A DNA stretch of 64,000 bases from Myrica gale (Eukaryota; Streptophyta; Magnoliopsida; Fagales; Myricaceae): the NCBI GenBank assembly GCA_963930655.1, contig OZ005611.1, positions 8,997,501 to 9,061,500 of the forward strand. Reading direction: 5' to 3'. Shown piece by piece: positions 34,801 through 46,004 of this stretch; the stretch's first letter is position 1; every line of letters starts with the position of its first letter. A model generated the notes under the pieces. That model was given only the letters and a program-made list of their open reading frames with translations, did no database searches and was not told where the DNA came from. The translations under genes and the position numbers were made by a program.

Positions 34801-35716
34801 TGAACTTGGTATACACACCGAAAGTGTCATAAAGCAGCAGGGAACATATGAATGATATCATTAGGCGCCCATTAACTGAGCCTAGAGGGCAAGCACTATT
34901 CCTGAACACATTTATTGTTCACTTGTTGCAAGATGGCACATTTATAATGCCTTACTCTCTAAACATCTCATTTAAACACGAAACATCGTCAAAACCCCCC
35001 GTTTCAGACCTTAAAAACATACGCAGCACCTGAAATAAATAGTGAGTAGCAAAAGGAAAAAGAGCTAAAGTCATAACCTTAACAACTGGGGATCTTTGTT
35101 GGAGAAGAGTCAATGCATTAGACGACGAATCATAAGCTGAAAACCCAATGTGAAAATGTTACTCCATGCTTTCAATACCTAGCTATTCCATTTTTTAGTT
35201 TCTGTTTTTTTGTTACTGAAACTAAGGAGTCTGTGATGACTGATGAGCATGACAGCAACAGCACCTTCGAGAGGGAGAGCGAGCTCGCCTTGGGGAACCG
35301 GCCCATACGCGTCATTTCCAATACAGGGAAGAACGTAAGGATCATCCAAGTACCCAATTCTCTCCGCTTTCGTTGATGACACCATAAGATCCACTGCCAG
35401 CTGCCCCACATTTCCAATCGACAACGCGGGCTTCACGAAGATAACAAACAAATAAAAACATAACTAAGACAAATTCGGAATAAGTAGAGAAAACACAGAA
35501 AATAACAAAAGTTTCAACACTGTTTTCTTTTCCTGCATTCCTTTGCAACCAAACAGAGCTTAAAACTCCGCCAAAAACTCGCTTCAGCTAATGCAATTAC
35601 ATGATATAAGAGCCACAGCGGGCGTGGAGAAAAACCCTAAATAGAAAAAAACGAACCAGAACGAGAGTGGAGCACTCCTCGTGAAGGCGCTTGCCCTCTT
35701 CAACAATAAATTCCAT
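31802..35716 (-). CDS. PAC2: proteasome assembly chaperone 2 (PAC2/PSMG2), 7 exons, 279 aa
   Basis: Seven minus-strand exons join in frame: 35657-35716, 35265-35430, 35078-35136, 34535-34653, 33584-33821, 32499-32622, 31802-31875 (840 nt with stop). The start reads MEFIVEEGKRLHEECSTLVL. Family marks are PALSIGNVGQLAVDLMVSST, IGYLDDPYVLPCIGNDAYGP, HVVVLSGLDFGRW, LLCYCSDGDNIPDAFHLAEE and the C-terminal WLVPFSWKTVYGPPPDMSIF. These align from memory with eukaryotic PAC2, which pairs with PAC1 to guide assembly of the 20S proteasome alpha ring in cytosol and nucleus. The C-terminal tail is where PAC chaperones typically dock on alpha subunits. Exon 5 has an acidic plant-type insert (DLPLEDDLEEEDYCPSLPFA). 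Length is normal and splice sites are GT-AG. It appears intact. Confidence 0.93.
33118..33136. repeat. GA microsatellite in PAC2 intron 5
   Basis: A short GAGA run in the intron between PAC2 exons 5 and 6. Confidence 0.8.
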
Positions 35717-38700
35717 TTTCAAACGAAAAGCTATTCACCGAGTAGTGATTTAGGTGTCAGGTTCTTCAATCTAGACTTAGAGCTTGGAGAAGAAGCTACG
35801 TTTTGGGCCTCAAGGAAGCCCGATTGTGGGCTGAGTGGGCCTCTAGTGACAACAACCAACAATTAAGGTAATGAGATCCAGACTTGGTCCTTTAAAGGGA
35901 GGCTGATTGAGGGATTGAGAAAATTGGGCCTGTGGACCAGAGAGAGACATGCACATTCTTTTCTCCTCTCTAACCGGGAAAAAAAAAAGAACAAGAAAAG
36001 GAAAAGGAAAACTCCCGTGCTGTATCGTTGTGAGACGTATAAATTTCTGTGTATGATTTGGGACAGAATTGATTATTTAAATTGCAAGTACCAAAAAGCA
36101 AATTGATAGTTTTTTTCAGGACATTATAGCAAAGATAATAATTTAATTAGCATGATAAAGTATAGTTTTCCTTTAGACTAGATGAACAGATTATATATAG
36201 CTAATCGAGCACGATATTTTTCCTGCACAAGTGGTGGCAAAGGTATATGAAAATCAGGTATATGCGGCCCCAGCGACTGACCGTACGTTCAACCTCACCC
36301 TGAATATTCTGGATCATGGTAATTATATGGTGCATGCACCGTGCACGTACCGCTTAAAGACTTTCATATTTTTCTCGTCATATTATTGACCGCCCTAATT
36401 GTATGAATGCAGGAAGCTGCTGACACGTGACCAGGATATAAAATCCCAATCAGTCCCTGATTTGAAAGTCAAAACAGTGACCTTAAAGATACATTGTTGC
36501 GTGAAGGTTATCCACATAGACATTTTGAATTGTCTTTGTGTACGTAGTACCAAATGGCTTGAAAAAAATAAGTCAATTAAATACTTGATCGGGTTGATTG
36601 GAAAGTGATATTTGTAGGGGTTTGGACGTGGTAGTTGATGGTGTTAGCTAGCTTGCATGGAGACTGATTGTCTGCTCGTAAGTGGTGGGTAGTCCAACAT
36701 CTGGAATTTGGCCTCGAAGTGTACAAGCCAAAGGTAGCCATGTGGACAGCACTAACAATGGCTTGAAGTGCTGGACTTTGCTTGATAGGAGACCCCCTTG
36801 TCTGCTCCCACAGCTCGATATTTAATCAGTCCAGTAGCACTACAAATTAAACAAAGCCAAGTGTACTGCATTAGGAACGGTTTTTCGTTTCCATTTATCC
36901 TGGAAAGTCTAGAGAACTCCTGAACCCAGTCTGATGATCTTTTCCCATATTCCTCAGTGAGGCCCATGAACCATTTGATTAGAAAGTCCCAGAAACCAGT
37001 CAATAGCTGAAAAACGGATAGTTTAGCTGCAAGGTACAATGCATTAGCAACAAAGGGAGGTTTTGAACAATAGAGGAGGACATTCTACAGGATCCTAGGC
37101 CCTTCAATAGCACAAACAATAGCAGGGAAAGCTTGTCTCTCTCATATGACCATCATTGTCGACTCCTGGGGCAGGAAACCGGATTCGGATCAATGCATGG
37201 GAATCATGTCTTTCATTTCTATTTCCCATCTTGGAGGTCCACTTAATGTTCTCCACTTGTAGTTCGATCGTATTTGTACAGGTTTCGGAAAAAGGAGGAA
37301 GAATGGAAGGAGGCAGCTGAGAAGCAATAATTGTGTTGGGCTAATCATGCGCCAGTACACGTTGTCGAAATGGCCAAAAGTAGTTTTCAATAATTGAGCA
37401 GACTCGTCCCAAAGGCGATAATCACCCCTATGGTCCTTTAGAGATGGATGTTTCAAACGATTTACAATCTTTTGCTTCCCATAGACTAGCATGCATGACC
37501 AGGATGGCACGATAAAAGCTGTTGCCACTGCAATTGATGAACTTTTTCTGTCGGCCCGCTATAATATAAAGACAAGATCATGTTCCACTCAAGACGCCTA
37601 AACAGTACTCTCTGAAGCTGAACAAAAGTTATAGTTCAAAACACACTGCGTAGCTAGATGAGCAGGCTATTAATTAATCTCGATAAATGTAGATTAATAT
37701 ATTGCATCTGGAATCAGTTCAAAATAGAATTAATCCACGTCAACTGGGTAATTAACCTCTTGCTTTGAATTTTAGATCATGTACAGTACTCTTGAGTTTT
37801 GACTGGGTTTAAGCTAGTACTCAATCTTACTAACTATAAAAAAAAAATGGTTGCCATCAGAGCACAGATAAGTATACGAGTTTTAAATCCCGCCATTTAC
37901 GTAATGTAGTAACAGCTGTAATGCCACTTGCCTCAACCCTAGTTAGTCTCCATGACCATTTTTTTCAGCTCTTCTTGCATATATAATTTTCAACATTATC
38001 TTCCAAAAAGATCTGCAGAAGATCTTGTTTCAAACGTGTTTGATTAATTGTCACTAGACAAATTCCAAATGTGAAGTCATGCAGTTGAAAATCTTTTACG
38101 TTATAATTTACTGAATTTTCAAGCTTTTGTAATCCTATTCTTTATCAACATTAATTAGGTGCATTTTCAAATATATAATTTCGGGGACGTGTTTGATGAT
38201 TATCAGCCAACTCCTAAACCTGCGCAATGTTTCTTCAATATTGAGGAATCTCACTGAGGTTTTGTATTAGCAGGTGTAGAGCATTAGGGTTACACTTGTC
38301 TGATTAATTCTGCTACATATATAATAATAGTTCCCAAATCTTTGTGAGAAAAATATCCAATTTCTTTATTGGGTAAATCATGTATAGGATCATGGGAGCT
38401 TGCTTCATGATCACCGGACAAATATATAATTCCTAAAGCAAACCCATATTTTTTTCTTCGCCTAAAGGAAACCCATAAGTTTTAATAATTAGGCATGCGA
38501 CACGTACGTCACGTACCCTTAATCTAAATTATATATATATATATGGCTGTAATCAACACTTGCCCTAATTGTTATGGTTCCTTTTGCCAACTGTTGTTTG
38601 ACTTTTTCTTTTCTTTTCTTCTTTCAGTAAAAGGCAGGCATCTGGTACACCTTTTACGACTTTGAGATCTCTTTAGATTTAAAAGCCAGAACGATAGCTT

Positions 38701-39397
38701 GAGATGGAGGAAAAGTGTCTTCGATCGAAGATTTCTTCTTCCTCAAGATATAATTGATCGAATCACATACTCGCTAGTTCTAATTATTTGGCACGAAATT
38801 CTTTAGCCTTTTCATTTCGTCCTCCCCGACCACAAACATCAGTATGATTGATTTTAGTTCGACAGGGAAAGGGAGAGCAAAAGCAGATTGGGCCATTGGA
38901 CTACGTCAACTCTCTCCCCCAAGATGTGGTTTAAATTCACAAGAAAGCTAGCTAGCTACTATATATATATATATATATATACTTGTCATATTTTTTCTCA
39001 GCAATTAGTATTTCTTACCGACCATGTGCAATTGTACGTACGTACACCAATTAAAAGTCCTTAAAATAGTCTCCATAATTTGGTTCCTTTCCCACCAAAG
39101 CAACTTTGCGTTCGCTATAAAATTAACAACCATAAATCCAAGATACTGGTGACGCATTGAGTATGTTGTGCTAGTCTCAGCTCAAGTGCCCATTAAATTC
39201 GTATATTGAAAATACCCATTAAAAATAATGTAAAAAAATGATATGATTTTCAGCTTAATCATATAATACTTCAGGCGGAATAATTATTTATATAACGAAT
39301 ACTTCAATCTTCTTCTTTTTTCCATCTCTTTTTAAAAATTTAATATAAAAGAATTTAAAGTTTTATTTGTATTTAACTTTATATTAAATATTATACA
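35717..39397. other. long intergenic stretch with simple repeats
   Basis: PAC2 upstream region, then about 3.4 kb with no recognised gene. TA dinucleotide runs occur near 38531-38545 and 38959-38981. The stretch from 39200 to 39400 is extremely AT-rich. Open minus-strand frames at 36752-37528 are listed separately. Confidence 0.5.
36752..37528 (-). other. unrecognised minus-strand open frames
   Basis: Two minus-strand frames are separated by a short gap: 37190-37528 (112 residues, with LKDHRGDYRLWDESAQLLKT and FDNVYWRMISPTQ) and 36752-37039 (95 residues, with LLTGFWDFLIKWFMGLTEEY and KRSSDWVQEFSRLSRI). Both have balanced amino-acid composition and no low-complexity bias, so they may be exons or remnants of one gene. 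No known domain was recognised and no clean splice junction between them was found. Confidence 0.25.
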
Positions 39398-39536
39398 GTA
39401 TACATATTGTATTTATCGCTCACCAAAATAAACTATCACAAATTAATAAATGTTCCAATCCATCTTATTCTGAAATGGTTAATCCTTTTAACTCCTCCAA
39501 CGAGAAATTATAAACTAAAACCAACGGTCCAACAAC
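39398..39536. repeat. direct repeat, left copy, flanking a hAT-like segment
   Basis: A 139-bp sequence beginning GTATACATATTGTATTTATC and ending CGGTCCAACAAC recurs at 40198-40347. The left copy is joined directly to a hAT-like end (TAGGGGTG). Confidence 0.9.
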
Positions 39537-40197
39537 TAGGGGTGTTTCTTTGCACCGGTGGTGACCGTTTTAACTGCTAAACCGTCACCGCTATCGGTAC
39601 CGTAACCGGTAAGGGCGGTTATTGTGCCTTAGCGGTACGGTGACGGTATCAAATATGTGATTCCGTCAATTTGCGGTGACGGTTTTTGTCAAACCGTCAC
39701 CTATACTACCGTTAATCACCCCTAGTTGAGACTTGAGATGGTTATTGAGTATGTGACATACTTTTGTTGGAATATGTTAGTTGGTTTATGTCACATTGTT
39801 GCACACTTTTATTAGACTTTAGTATTTATGTTTGAATATGATATTATGTTAGACTTTTGGACAACTTATTATATTTGTTATGATTATTAATGATTATGAT
39901 ATTATGTTTGAATATGTTATGATATTTTTCCATTTGATATGATTATTGATTATGATATTATGTTGGAAATTTAAACAGGCCAGAACAGTGAAAAAATGAA
40001 AAAGTCTAAGGAGAAAGCCTATTTTTTTGGCACAACGGTTACATGGTTTAAGCAGTTACCGTATAACCATTACCGTTAATACCGTCACCGGCAATGACGG
40101 TTATTTTGCCTTAGCGGTGCGGTAACGGTGTCAATTATTTGATTTCGTCAATTACGGTGACGGTAACAGTTTTCACAAAACTGTCACCTACACTGCC
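39537..40197. mobile_element. hAT-like non-autonomous element with a lost right end
   Basis: The left end begins TAGGGGTGTTTCTTTGCACC. A matching CACCCCTA occurs at 39717-39724, closing a 188-bp CCGT-rich unit. A second, similar CCGT-rich block (40034-40196, sharing CCTTAGCGGT-CGGT-ACGGT) follows after AT-rich filler. That second block stops at ACTGCCGTA, where the first continues to TTAATCACCCCTA, so its terminal 14 bp or so are missing. The right direct-repeat copy starts exactly there. No transposase is coded. Confidence 0.65.
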
Positions 40198-40347
40198 GTA
40201 TACATATTATATTTATCGCTCACCAAAATAAAATATCACAAGTTAATAAATGTTCCAATCCATCTTTTTTTTTTTTTTATAAATGTTGGTTAATCCTTTT
40301 AACTCCTCCAACGAGAAATTATAAACTAAAACCAACGGTCCAACAAC
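40198..40347. repeat. direct repeat, right copy (empty-site version)
   Basis: A 150-bp copy of 39398-39536 with an expanded T-run (about 40266-40279). After CCAACAAC it continues into GTGGCCAGGCGTTCC instead of transposon DNA, so it looks like the pre-insertion arrangement of the same locus. Confidence 0.9.
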
Positions 40348-42118
40348 GTGGCCAGGCGTTCCAACTTGTGGACCCCACTGGAAAAGTGGGGCCGTAGCGA
40401 TGGCCAAGTGTCAGTCATTCAGTCGAGGCTAACGAAAATTTTAAACTCCAACCGCGTTTGGTTCATCCCCGTCGTGCTGAATCCTTGTGCAGTTGTGATT
40501 CGAGATCTTTGGTATTTCGGGACTCGTGTCAGCTGAGGATTCATGTGAACTAATCTAACTTTGGATAACGTGGCAAATAGGAAATGTATTATTGGAGGTA
40601 CGTGGCGGCAGGGCAGTAAATGAGGTCGCTGTCACGGAGTCCATACTCTCACCAACCTGTCATCGGAGGTGGAGGGCAATACGCTTGACATTTGGGCGCG
40701 TGAACGGGTGAAGCAACGTCGGTTTTGGAGCGCCACGGCGTCGATGACTTTTCGGTCAGAGTCAAATTAAAGCATGCACAATTCATGAACGAACATTAGG
40801 CCGAACATGAAGCATATGTTGTTCACCAACTGCTGAGTTGCATCTCGTTGCGAAGATGGGCTCAGCTTTTTCACATGGGGTTTTGGGTGTCGAAAAACCT
40901 TTATTTTCTTTATTTTTTAAATGAAAAACCTTTCTTTTGTTCGTGGGTGTGACGACAAATATCCCATGTAAATTTCCTTTTACAAAATATCACAGGACAT
41001 GCAAATAATTGAACAAATTAAGCTCACGTATAATCGTAAAATACTGCCAATGCAATTAAGCTGCCGCACAGTGAGGAGGAACATGAGAAGACAATGGTAA
41101 CGGGAACGGTCTAGAGACTCTAGACTTCTAGTTCTGAAAGGCACCCAGGATCGACAATATTATTACTGGACCTGGATGTCGTGATTATCTAGCATTTTAA
41201 TTAACTGTTTTCTTCTGTCGGAAAGAGAGCAGTTACTGTACTCCAATCATTGCGCCTTGGAATGTTTTTAATCTAGTTAGCATGATAACAACACTGGAAT
41301 AATTAAACTTTTGGGGAACCAAGGTAATTGGACAGGTGGTAATTTCAGATTCTTAACTCCGGCTTTGGTAACCTTTGGAATGCAGCAAGCATCATCATTA
41401 ATTTGTAAAGAGCAAATGGTTTCAGATCTCGATCGATCGGATAGTCATCTGTTAGGTCTCGCCCCATGAAGCAAAGTGGGATATCTAAAATCTATGGAAA
41501 AGAGCATGAATAACTTCAAAAGTTCTTTGTGCAATGATGAAATATATTAATTATTCATTTGTCCCACACAATAAATAGAAAAATGTACAAGAAAAGAAGG
41601 TTTCCGTGCAGAGAGTATAACCAAACAAGGGCTAAACACAACTTTCCTCCTATAAAGTATAAACAAGGGCTAACACAAGGAGCGCCTAGATTGCTTCCTA
41701 TAACCCTTCCTTCTGTGACTCTGTTAAACGGACCGCCATGGACTGTCCGCGGTCAAAGCATCTGTCCAAAACTTTTTAATAAGCTGCATTCAAACACATC
41801 CTTAATGAAAACACCATAGAAACTACGTCGTCTTGGCAGTCAGAACATTCGTTATTATTGACCGGCCTCCACAAAAGGTCAAACAAACGTGCAGTCTGAA
41901 AACAATCTCATCTCGTCTTCTGAGACCTCCAAAACGGGAAAGAACACGGTTACACCCGGAATAGCGTGCGGAGCTTAAAGTTTTAACGCCGCAAATAGAA
42001 AAACAAAAGTTAAAAAACCTTTTCTCACCTCCATATATATAATAATAATCTATTTTTAGCTTCCCTAACTAGCGGCACAACCAGTTTCACGGTTCCAAAC
42101 AAACACGTCTCTTTTTTT
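40348..42118. other. intergenic and upstream region of the WD40 gene
   Basis: No gene is recognised. The short frame at 41559-41819 lacks family features. The final 300 bp or so are the probable distal promoter of the WD40 gene. Confidence 0.5.
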
Positions 42119-42128
42119 CCACGTGTCA
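42119..42128 (+). promoter_or_regulatory. G-box / ABRE-like motif upstream of the WD40 gene
   Basis: CCACGTGTCA contains the CACGTG core and the CACGTGTC form bound by plant bZIP (ABF) and bHLH factors. It lies about 45 bp upstream of the TATA box. Function is inferred from motif and position only. Confidence 0.5.
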
Positions 42129-42163
42129 GCAACTCACATCCACCACTGTTCATTGCCTTCCTT

Positions 42164-42174
42164 ATTTATATATA
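42164..42174 (+). promoter_or_regulatory. TATA box of the WD40 gene
   Basis: TTTATATATAC lies 192-202 bp upstream of the chosen ATG. Transcription would start near 42200, which excludes an in-frame ATG at 42123 as the translation start. Confidence 0.65.
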
Positions 42175-42365
42175 CCCCGCGATCCTTCTCCCAACCTTTG
42201 CAAGTATCATATTTTTTTTCTGTTTCCGTCACAATCTACGACTCCCCCCCCCCCCCCAGACACCCTCAATTTTCTCAACCTTTCTCGATCTCCAATTTTT
42301 CCTTTTCTTCTTCTTCTGATCCCTTTTCCCATTTCTTGCGGAAATCTTATCACCACTTAGCTACA

Positions 42366-43799
42366 ATGACAAACGACAGGGGCGGTACCATGTTGGGGGA
42401 GCGGACTGGAACTCTCGGAAGACAGAAATTCGGAGTCCTTTTGCATTCTGATCCCAATATGCTTCCCACGAATAACCACGACGAGGAAAGCTACTTGAAA
42501 AACCCACGCCATAGCAGCGCCTCAGTTGCCACGAGCCCCGGAACTTACGACACTGGCAGTGCTTCATCCTCTCCGAACATCATGTCTCCTTGGATCCAAG
42601 GCTCACCTTACGCCAACTCTCCGTGGATAACACCCTCGCCGTTTAACCTTTTCGACGAGAGCACTCCCCGAAACGGCCTCATCGGTTCGCTTGTACGCGA
42701 AGAAGGTCACATCTATTCTTTGGCGATTTCGGGGGATTTGTTGTACACGGGTTCGGATAGTAGAAATATTCACGTTTGGAAGAACCTGAAGGAGTTTTCG
42801 GGGTTCAAATGCAACAGCGGCTTAGTCAAAGCCATTGTCATATGCGGTGAGAGGATTTTCACCGGCCACCAAGACGGCAAAATCCGAGTCTGGAAGGTTT
42901 CCCAAAAAACCCCTAGTAAATTCAAACGTATCGGAAGCTTGCCCACGACGAAGGATTTCTTCAAGAGCTCCATCAACCCGAAAAGTTACGTCGAAGTCCG
43001 GCGCCATCGCAGCGTTGTTCGTATCAGACACTTTGACGCAGTATCGTGCATGAGCTTGAACGAAGAGCTGGGCTTGTTATATACTGGATCATGGGACAAG
43101 ACCTTGAAGGTCTGGCGCATCGCGAGCTCGAACTGCCTGGAGTCCATCACCGCGCACGATGATGCCGTAAACGCCGTTGTAGCAGGTTTCGATGCCTTGG
43201 TCTTCACTGGCTCGGCCGACGGAACTGTCAAAGTGTGGAGGAGGGAGCTACATGGTAAGGGAACCAAGCATTTCTTGCTTCAGGTTTTGTTGGAACAGGA
43301 AAACGCGGTGACGGCGTTGGTAGTGAACCAATCGGCAGCCGTGGTGTACTGTGGATCTTCGGATGGGCTGGTGAACTACTGGGAACGTGAGAAGCATTTG
43401 TCCCACGGCGGGGTCCTCCGGGGCCACAAGTTGGCGGTCCTGTGCCTAGCCACGGCGGGGAACGTTCTGTTCAGCGGGTCCGCGGATAAGAATATTTGCG
43501 TGTGGAGGAGGGAAGAGCAGAGCGGGGCTCACGTGTGCCTTTCGATTCTAACTGGTCACACCGGGCCTGTCAAGTGTCTGGCCGTCGAGGAAGATCAGGA
43601 GTCTGACGAGGTCGATCAACGGTGGATAGTGTACAGTGGGAGCTTGGACAGGTCCGTGAAGGTGTGGCGCGTGTCGGAGCAGGCGCCTGATTTAGGACAG
43701 TTAAGGGCTGGGGAGCAGCTGTACGCTAGTAATGGATACGGGTCGAGATTTTCTTCGCCTGGAAGTAAAAGCAACATCCGTAGGCACTGTCAAAGTTAA
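42366..43799 (+). CDS. JGB: WD40-repeat protein, JINGUBANG family
   Basis: An intronless gene of 477 residues from the ATG at 42366 ([20 protein letters not shown]). The frame is open back to 42123, but a TATA box at 42164 and loss of family similarity before MTNDRG support the later start. A Ser/Pro-rich N-terminus ([20 protein letters not shown]) precedes seven WD40 repeats forming one propeller. Examples are [36 protein letters not shown]-like text, [20 protein letters not shown] with [53 protein letters not shown] and [15 protein letters not shown]. This is the plant JINGUBANG-type family (relatives At3g50390, At1g24530, At1g49450). JGB itself is a pollen WD40 protein that restrains germination in wet conditions and interacts with TCP4; other members are little studied. 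No domain is missing. The exact paralogue is not certain. Confidence 0.92.
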   Translation: MTNDRGGTMLGERTGTLGRQKFGVLLHSDPNMLPTNNHDEESYLKNPRHSSASVATSPGTYDTGSASSSPNIMSPWIQGSPYANSPWITPSPFNLFDESTPRNGLIGSLVREEGHIYSLAISGDLLYTGSDSRNIHVWKNLKEFSGFKCNSGLVKAIVICGERIFTGHQDGKIRVWKVSQKTPSKFKRIGSLPTTKDFFKSSINPKSYVEVRRHRSVVRIRHFDAVSCMSLNEELGLLYTGSWDKTLKVWRIASSNCLESITAHDDAVNAVVAGFDALVFTGSADGTVKVWRRELHGKGTKHFLLQVLLEQENAVTALVVNQSAAVVYCGSSDGLVNYWEREKHLSHGGVLRGHKLAVLCLATAGNVLFSGSADKNICVWRREEQSGAHVCLSILTGHTGPVKCLAVEEDQESDEVDQRWIVYSGSLDRSVKVWRVSEQAPDLGQLRAGEQLYASNGYGSRFSSPGSKSNIRRHCQS

Positions 43800-44473
43800 A
43801 AAGAGTTAAGTTATTAGAGAGATTAGAGAGAGATAAAAAAGAAAGTGAAAGCTGTCGCTTGTTGAACGGAGGTGATGATGGCGCAGGTCACAGTCCCGGT
43901 CCCCTGGCAAATAGAATAAGGGACGTATGATGAGCACCGTTATCGTGAGTGGTTCCCGGACCACCTGATTTCCTCTAAATGGAGGGTATGGACAAGAGGA
44001 ATTACGTACAGATGACAGAGAAGTGACGTGTTCATACAGTCATACAGAAGCTTCTCCACCATACACAGTGGCATCAAAATGGAGGGTGTGGTGGAAAGAA
44101 ATGACAAAAGAGGCTTTTCACTTTTTTGTGACTAGAAGATTTGCCTTGCAAGATGGGGTCGTATTACCATCACAATTCTTCGGTTAAAGAATATGTCAAA
44201 CAAGTGACAAAGGAACTAAATTGTCCGCGATGTGCAATGTCTAGATCTTCTGCTCTTTAATTTGTTCCCTGCCATTTTGTGTTAATCTGTGAGGGCTCTC
44301 AAAACAATATTTGATCAGGAGTCAGGACTTAGGTATTAATGTATAGATGTCTTAGTTTATATGTGTTTTCATATGGGAGTGTAGCGCAATAATACCCTAG
44401 AGATGTACAACTTTAATTATAAGTTTGATCTTTTCCTTTAATCCAAGTTACCGAGTTAAGTTTATCTCAATTG

Positions 44474-44512
<39 letters not shown>

Positions 44513-45030
44513 AAGTCATCGAAAGAAGAAATAATCTCATTTGCCCAACTGGCCTGCTTCTGGACAAGAAGTAGATTAAGTTCATCTTTCCTCTAATCCA
44601 AACGGAAATATTGAAGAAAATGTGAACCACCAGAATGAGAGTGGTTTTGAAATGTGGTTGGAAGTAGCCAGTCTATATATATATATATATATAGGTGTGG
44701 TTTCCTGCGGATATGTGTTTAATTAGTGAACTGCTGAAACCATAGCCAGTCGATTGATGATCAGTTAATTGCAGCTTTAACTATATATTAAGAAGTACGC
44801 TGGCAGACTCGGCCCAAATTGGTTCCCAGTATCGTGGCCGTACCAGCTCTAATAAGAACTTAATGCTAACCCTAATTAGCATGTAAATGGCCAATGGGGT
44901 TTAAGTGCCAGTTGGCAATTGTTTCAACTCTCCTGCATGGATTGATCACACAAGTACAACAAATCTGTTAATTAAAAGCATAAAAGGTACAACTGCAGTT
45001 TCTGCAAAATTTATATATGTTTTTTTCTAA
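43800..45030. other. WD40 gene 3' region and intergenic DNA
   Basis: No gene is recognised. A compound CT/TA microsatellite lies at 44474-44511 and a TA run at 44676-44693. Confidence 0.55.
44474..44511. repeat. compound CT/TA microsatellite
   Basis: About ten CT units run directly into about eight TA units. Confidence 0.9.
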
Positions 45031-45136
45031 GGGAAAGGCTCGGGATCCCGATGACATCCCGATAGAGGCTGGAAATTACATTTCCAGCCTCTATCGGGAA
45101 ATGCTCGGGATCCCATCGGGACCCCAAGCATTTCCC
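45031..45136. mobile_element. 106-bp foldback MITE with 9-bp target duplication
   Basis: The element reads inward from both ends as GGGAAA-GCT-GGG-TCCCGAT, and its centre is a perfect inverted repeat of GATAGAGGCTGGAAAT around TACA. It is flanked by a perfect 9-bp duplication TTTTTCTAA (45022-45030 and 45137-45145), so it is Mutator-type. One arm carries an extra copy of an internal GGGATCCCGAGCATTTCC-like segment. It contains no coding sequence. Its ends resemble those of the 3.2-kb element that begins 62 bp downstream. Confidence 0.88.
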
Positions 45137-45197
45137 TTTTTCTAAGTTCTGGTTGACTGTTTCAATCGTACGTATTACCTATCTTTTTTTTTTCTTA

Positions 45198-45669
45198 GAG
45201 AAACGCTTCAGCTCCCGATTGAATCTCGATGAGGTCCTGACGGATGACGTGGACGGAATAAAAAAATTCATAAATCAGCTGATTAACCAGGTTTTCGCAC
45301 GAGATCGGTTTGGGCTCTATATGAAAACCACCGCATTTTCACTTCAGCATTTTCACTTCTCGTTTGCCTTGCCGATTGCAATTGCCCTCTTTCCCGGCAA
45401 ACCCTCTCATTCTGCCGGCAGATTCCCGTCCCAATACCCAGCAAAATCGGAAGCTCTCTCCCAGCCCAGCAAGCTCCTCCGCCGCATTTTTACTTCCCAT
45501 TTGCCTTGCCGATTGCATTTGCCCTCTCTCCCAGCAAACCCTCCCATTCCGCCGGCAGCTCTCTCCGGAAAATCCCTAGAGGCAAAATCCCTAGTCTCTC
45601 TCACTCTCCGTCTCTCGGTTTCTCCTCTCCTAGTCTCTCTCTTTTCAGGCTCTCGGTGCTCCGATTCAT
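45198..45669 (+). repeat. left inverted repeat of the zf-GRF MULE
   Basis: This 472-bp arm pairs with 47909-48378. Its inner border is CCGATTCAT. It includes pyrimidine-rich TCTCTCTCACTCTCCG text that could act as a promoter or leader, as is common for MULE arms. Confidence 0.93.
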
Positions 45670-45683
45670 CTTTCATTGTCTAA

Positions 45684-45892
45684 AGGAAATAAGCTGCAAT
45701 ATTGGTAACCATCTTTTCAAGGACCTGGATCAAGTAGTTAATTGTCTAGCTGATAGATTAACATATCTGGAGTTAGAAGTAGGTCAATCGACTGTCATTG
45801 AAGGAAAAAAAAAGTTGACAACTAAAATGAATAGGCAAGAAAGCAAGCAAGTCTCTAGATCGAGTTCCCCTAATTTCTCGACAGCATCGTAA
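45684..45892 (+). other. possible terminal exon facing the zf-GRF gene
   Basis: Past the left arm a plus-strand frame stays open to the TAA at 45890-45892. It encodes about 65 residues, including FKDLDQVVNCLADRLTYLEL and a Lys/Ser-rich tail. It converges on the zf-GRF gene with 112 bp between stops. It could be the 3' exon of a second captured gene transcribed from the left arm. No family was recognised. Confidence 0.3.
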
Positions 45893-46004
45893 AGATTTCA
45901 TTGTCAACACATTACAACACAAGTTCGTTGCTAGGCCTTATGATGCCATAACAGCTTACAGATACAAAATAAAATATGACCAAACAAAAGGACGTTATTT
46001 GATA

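Noticed and set aside
42123-42365. N-terminal extension of the WD40 gene from an in-frame ATG at 42123
   Set aside because: A TATA box at 42164 lies inside it, the text is pyrimidine-rich leader with a C-run, and family similarity begins at the ATG at 42366.
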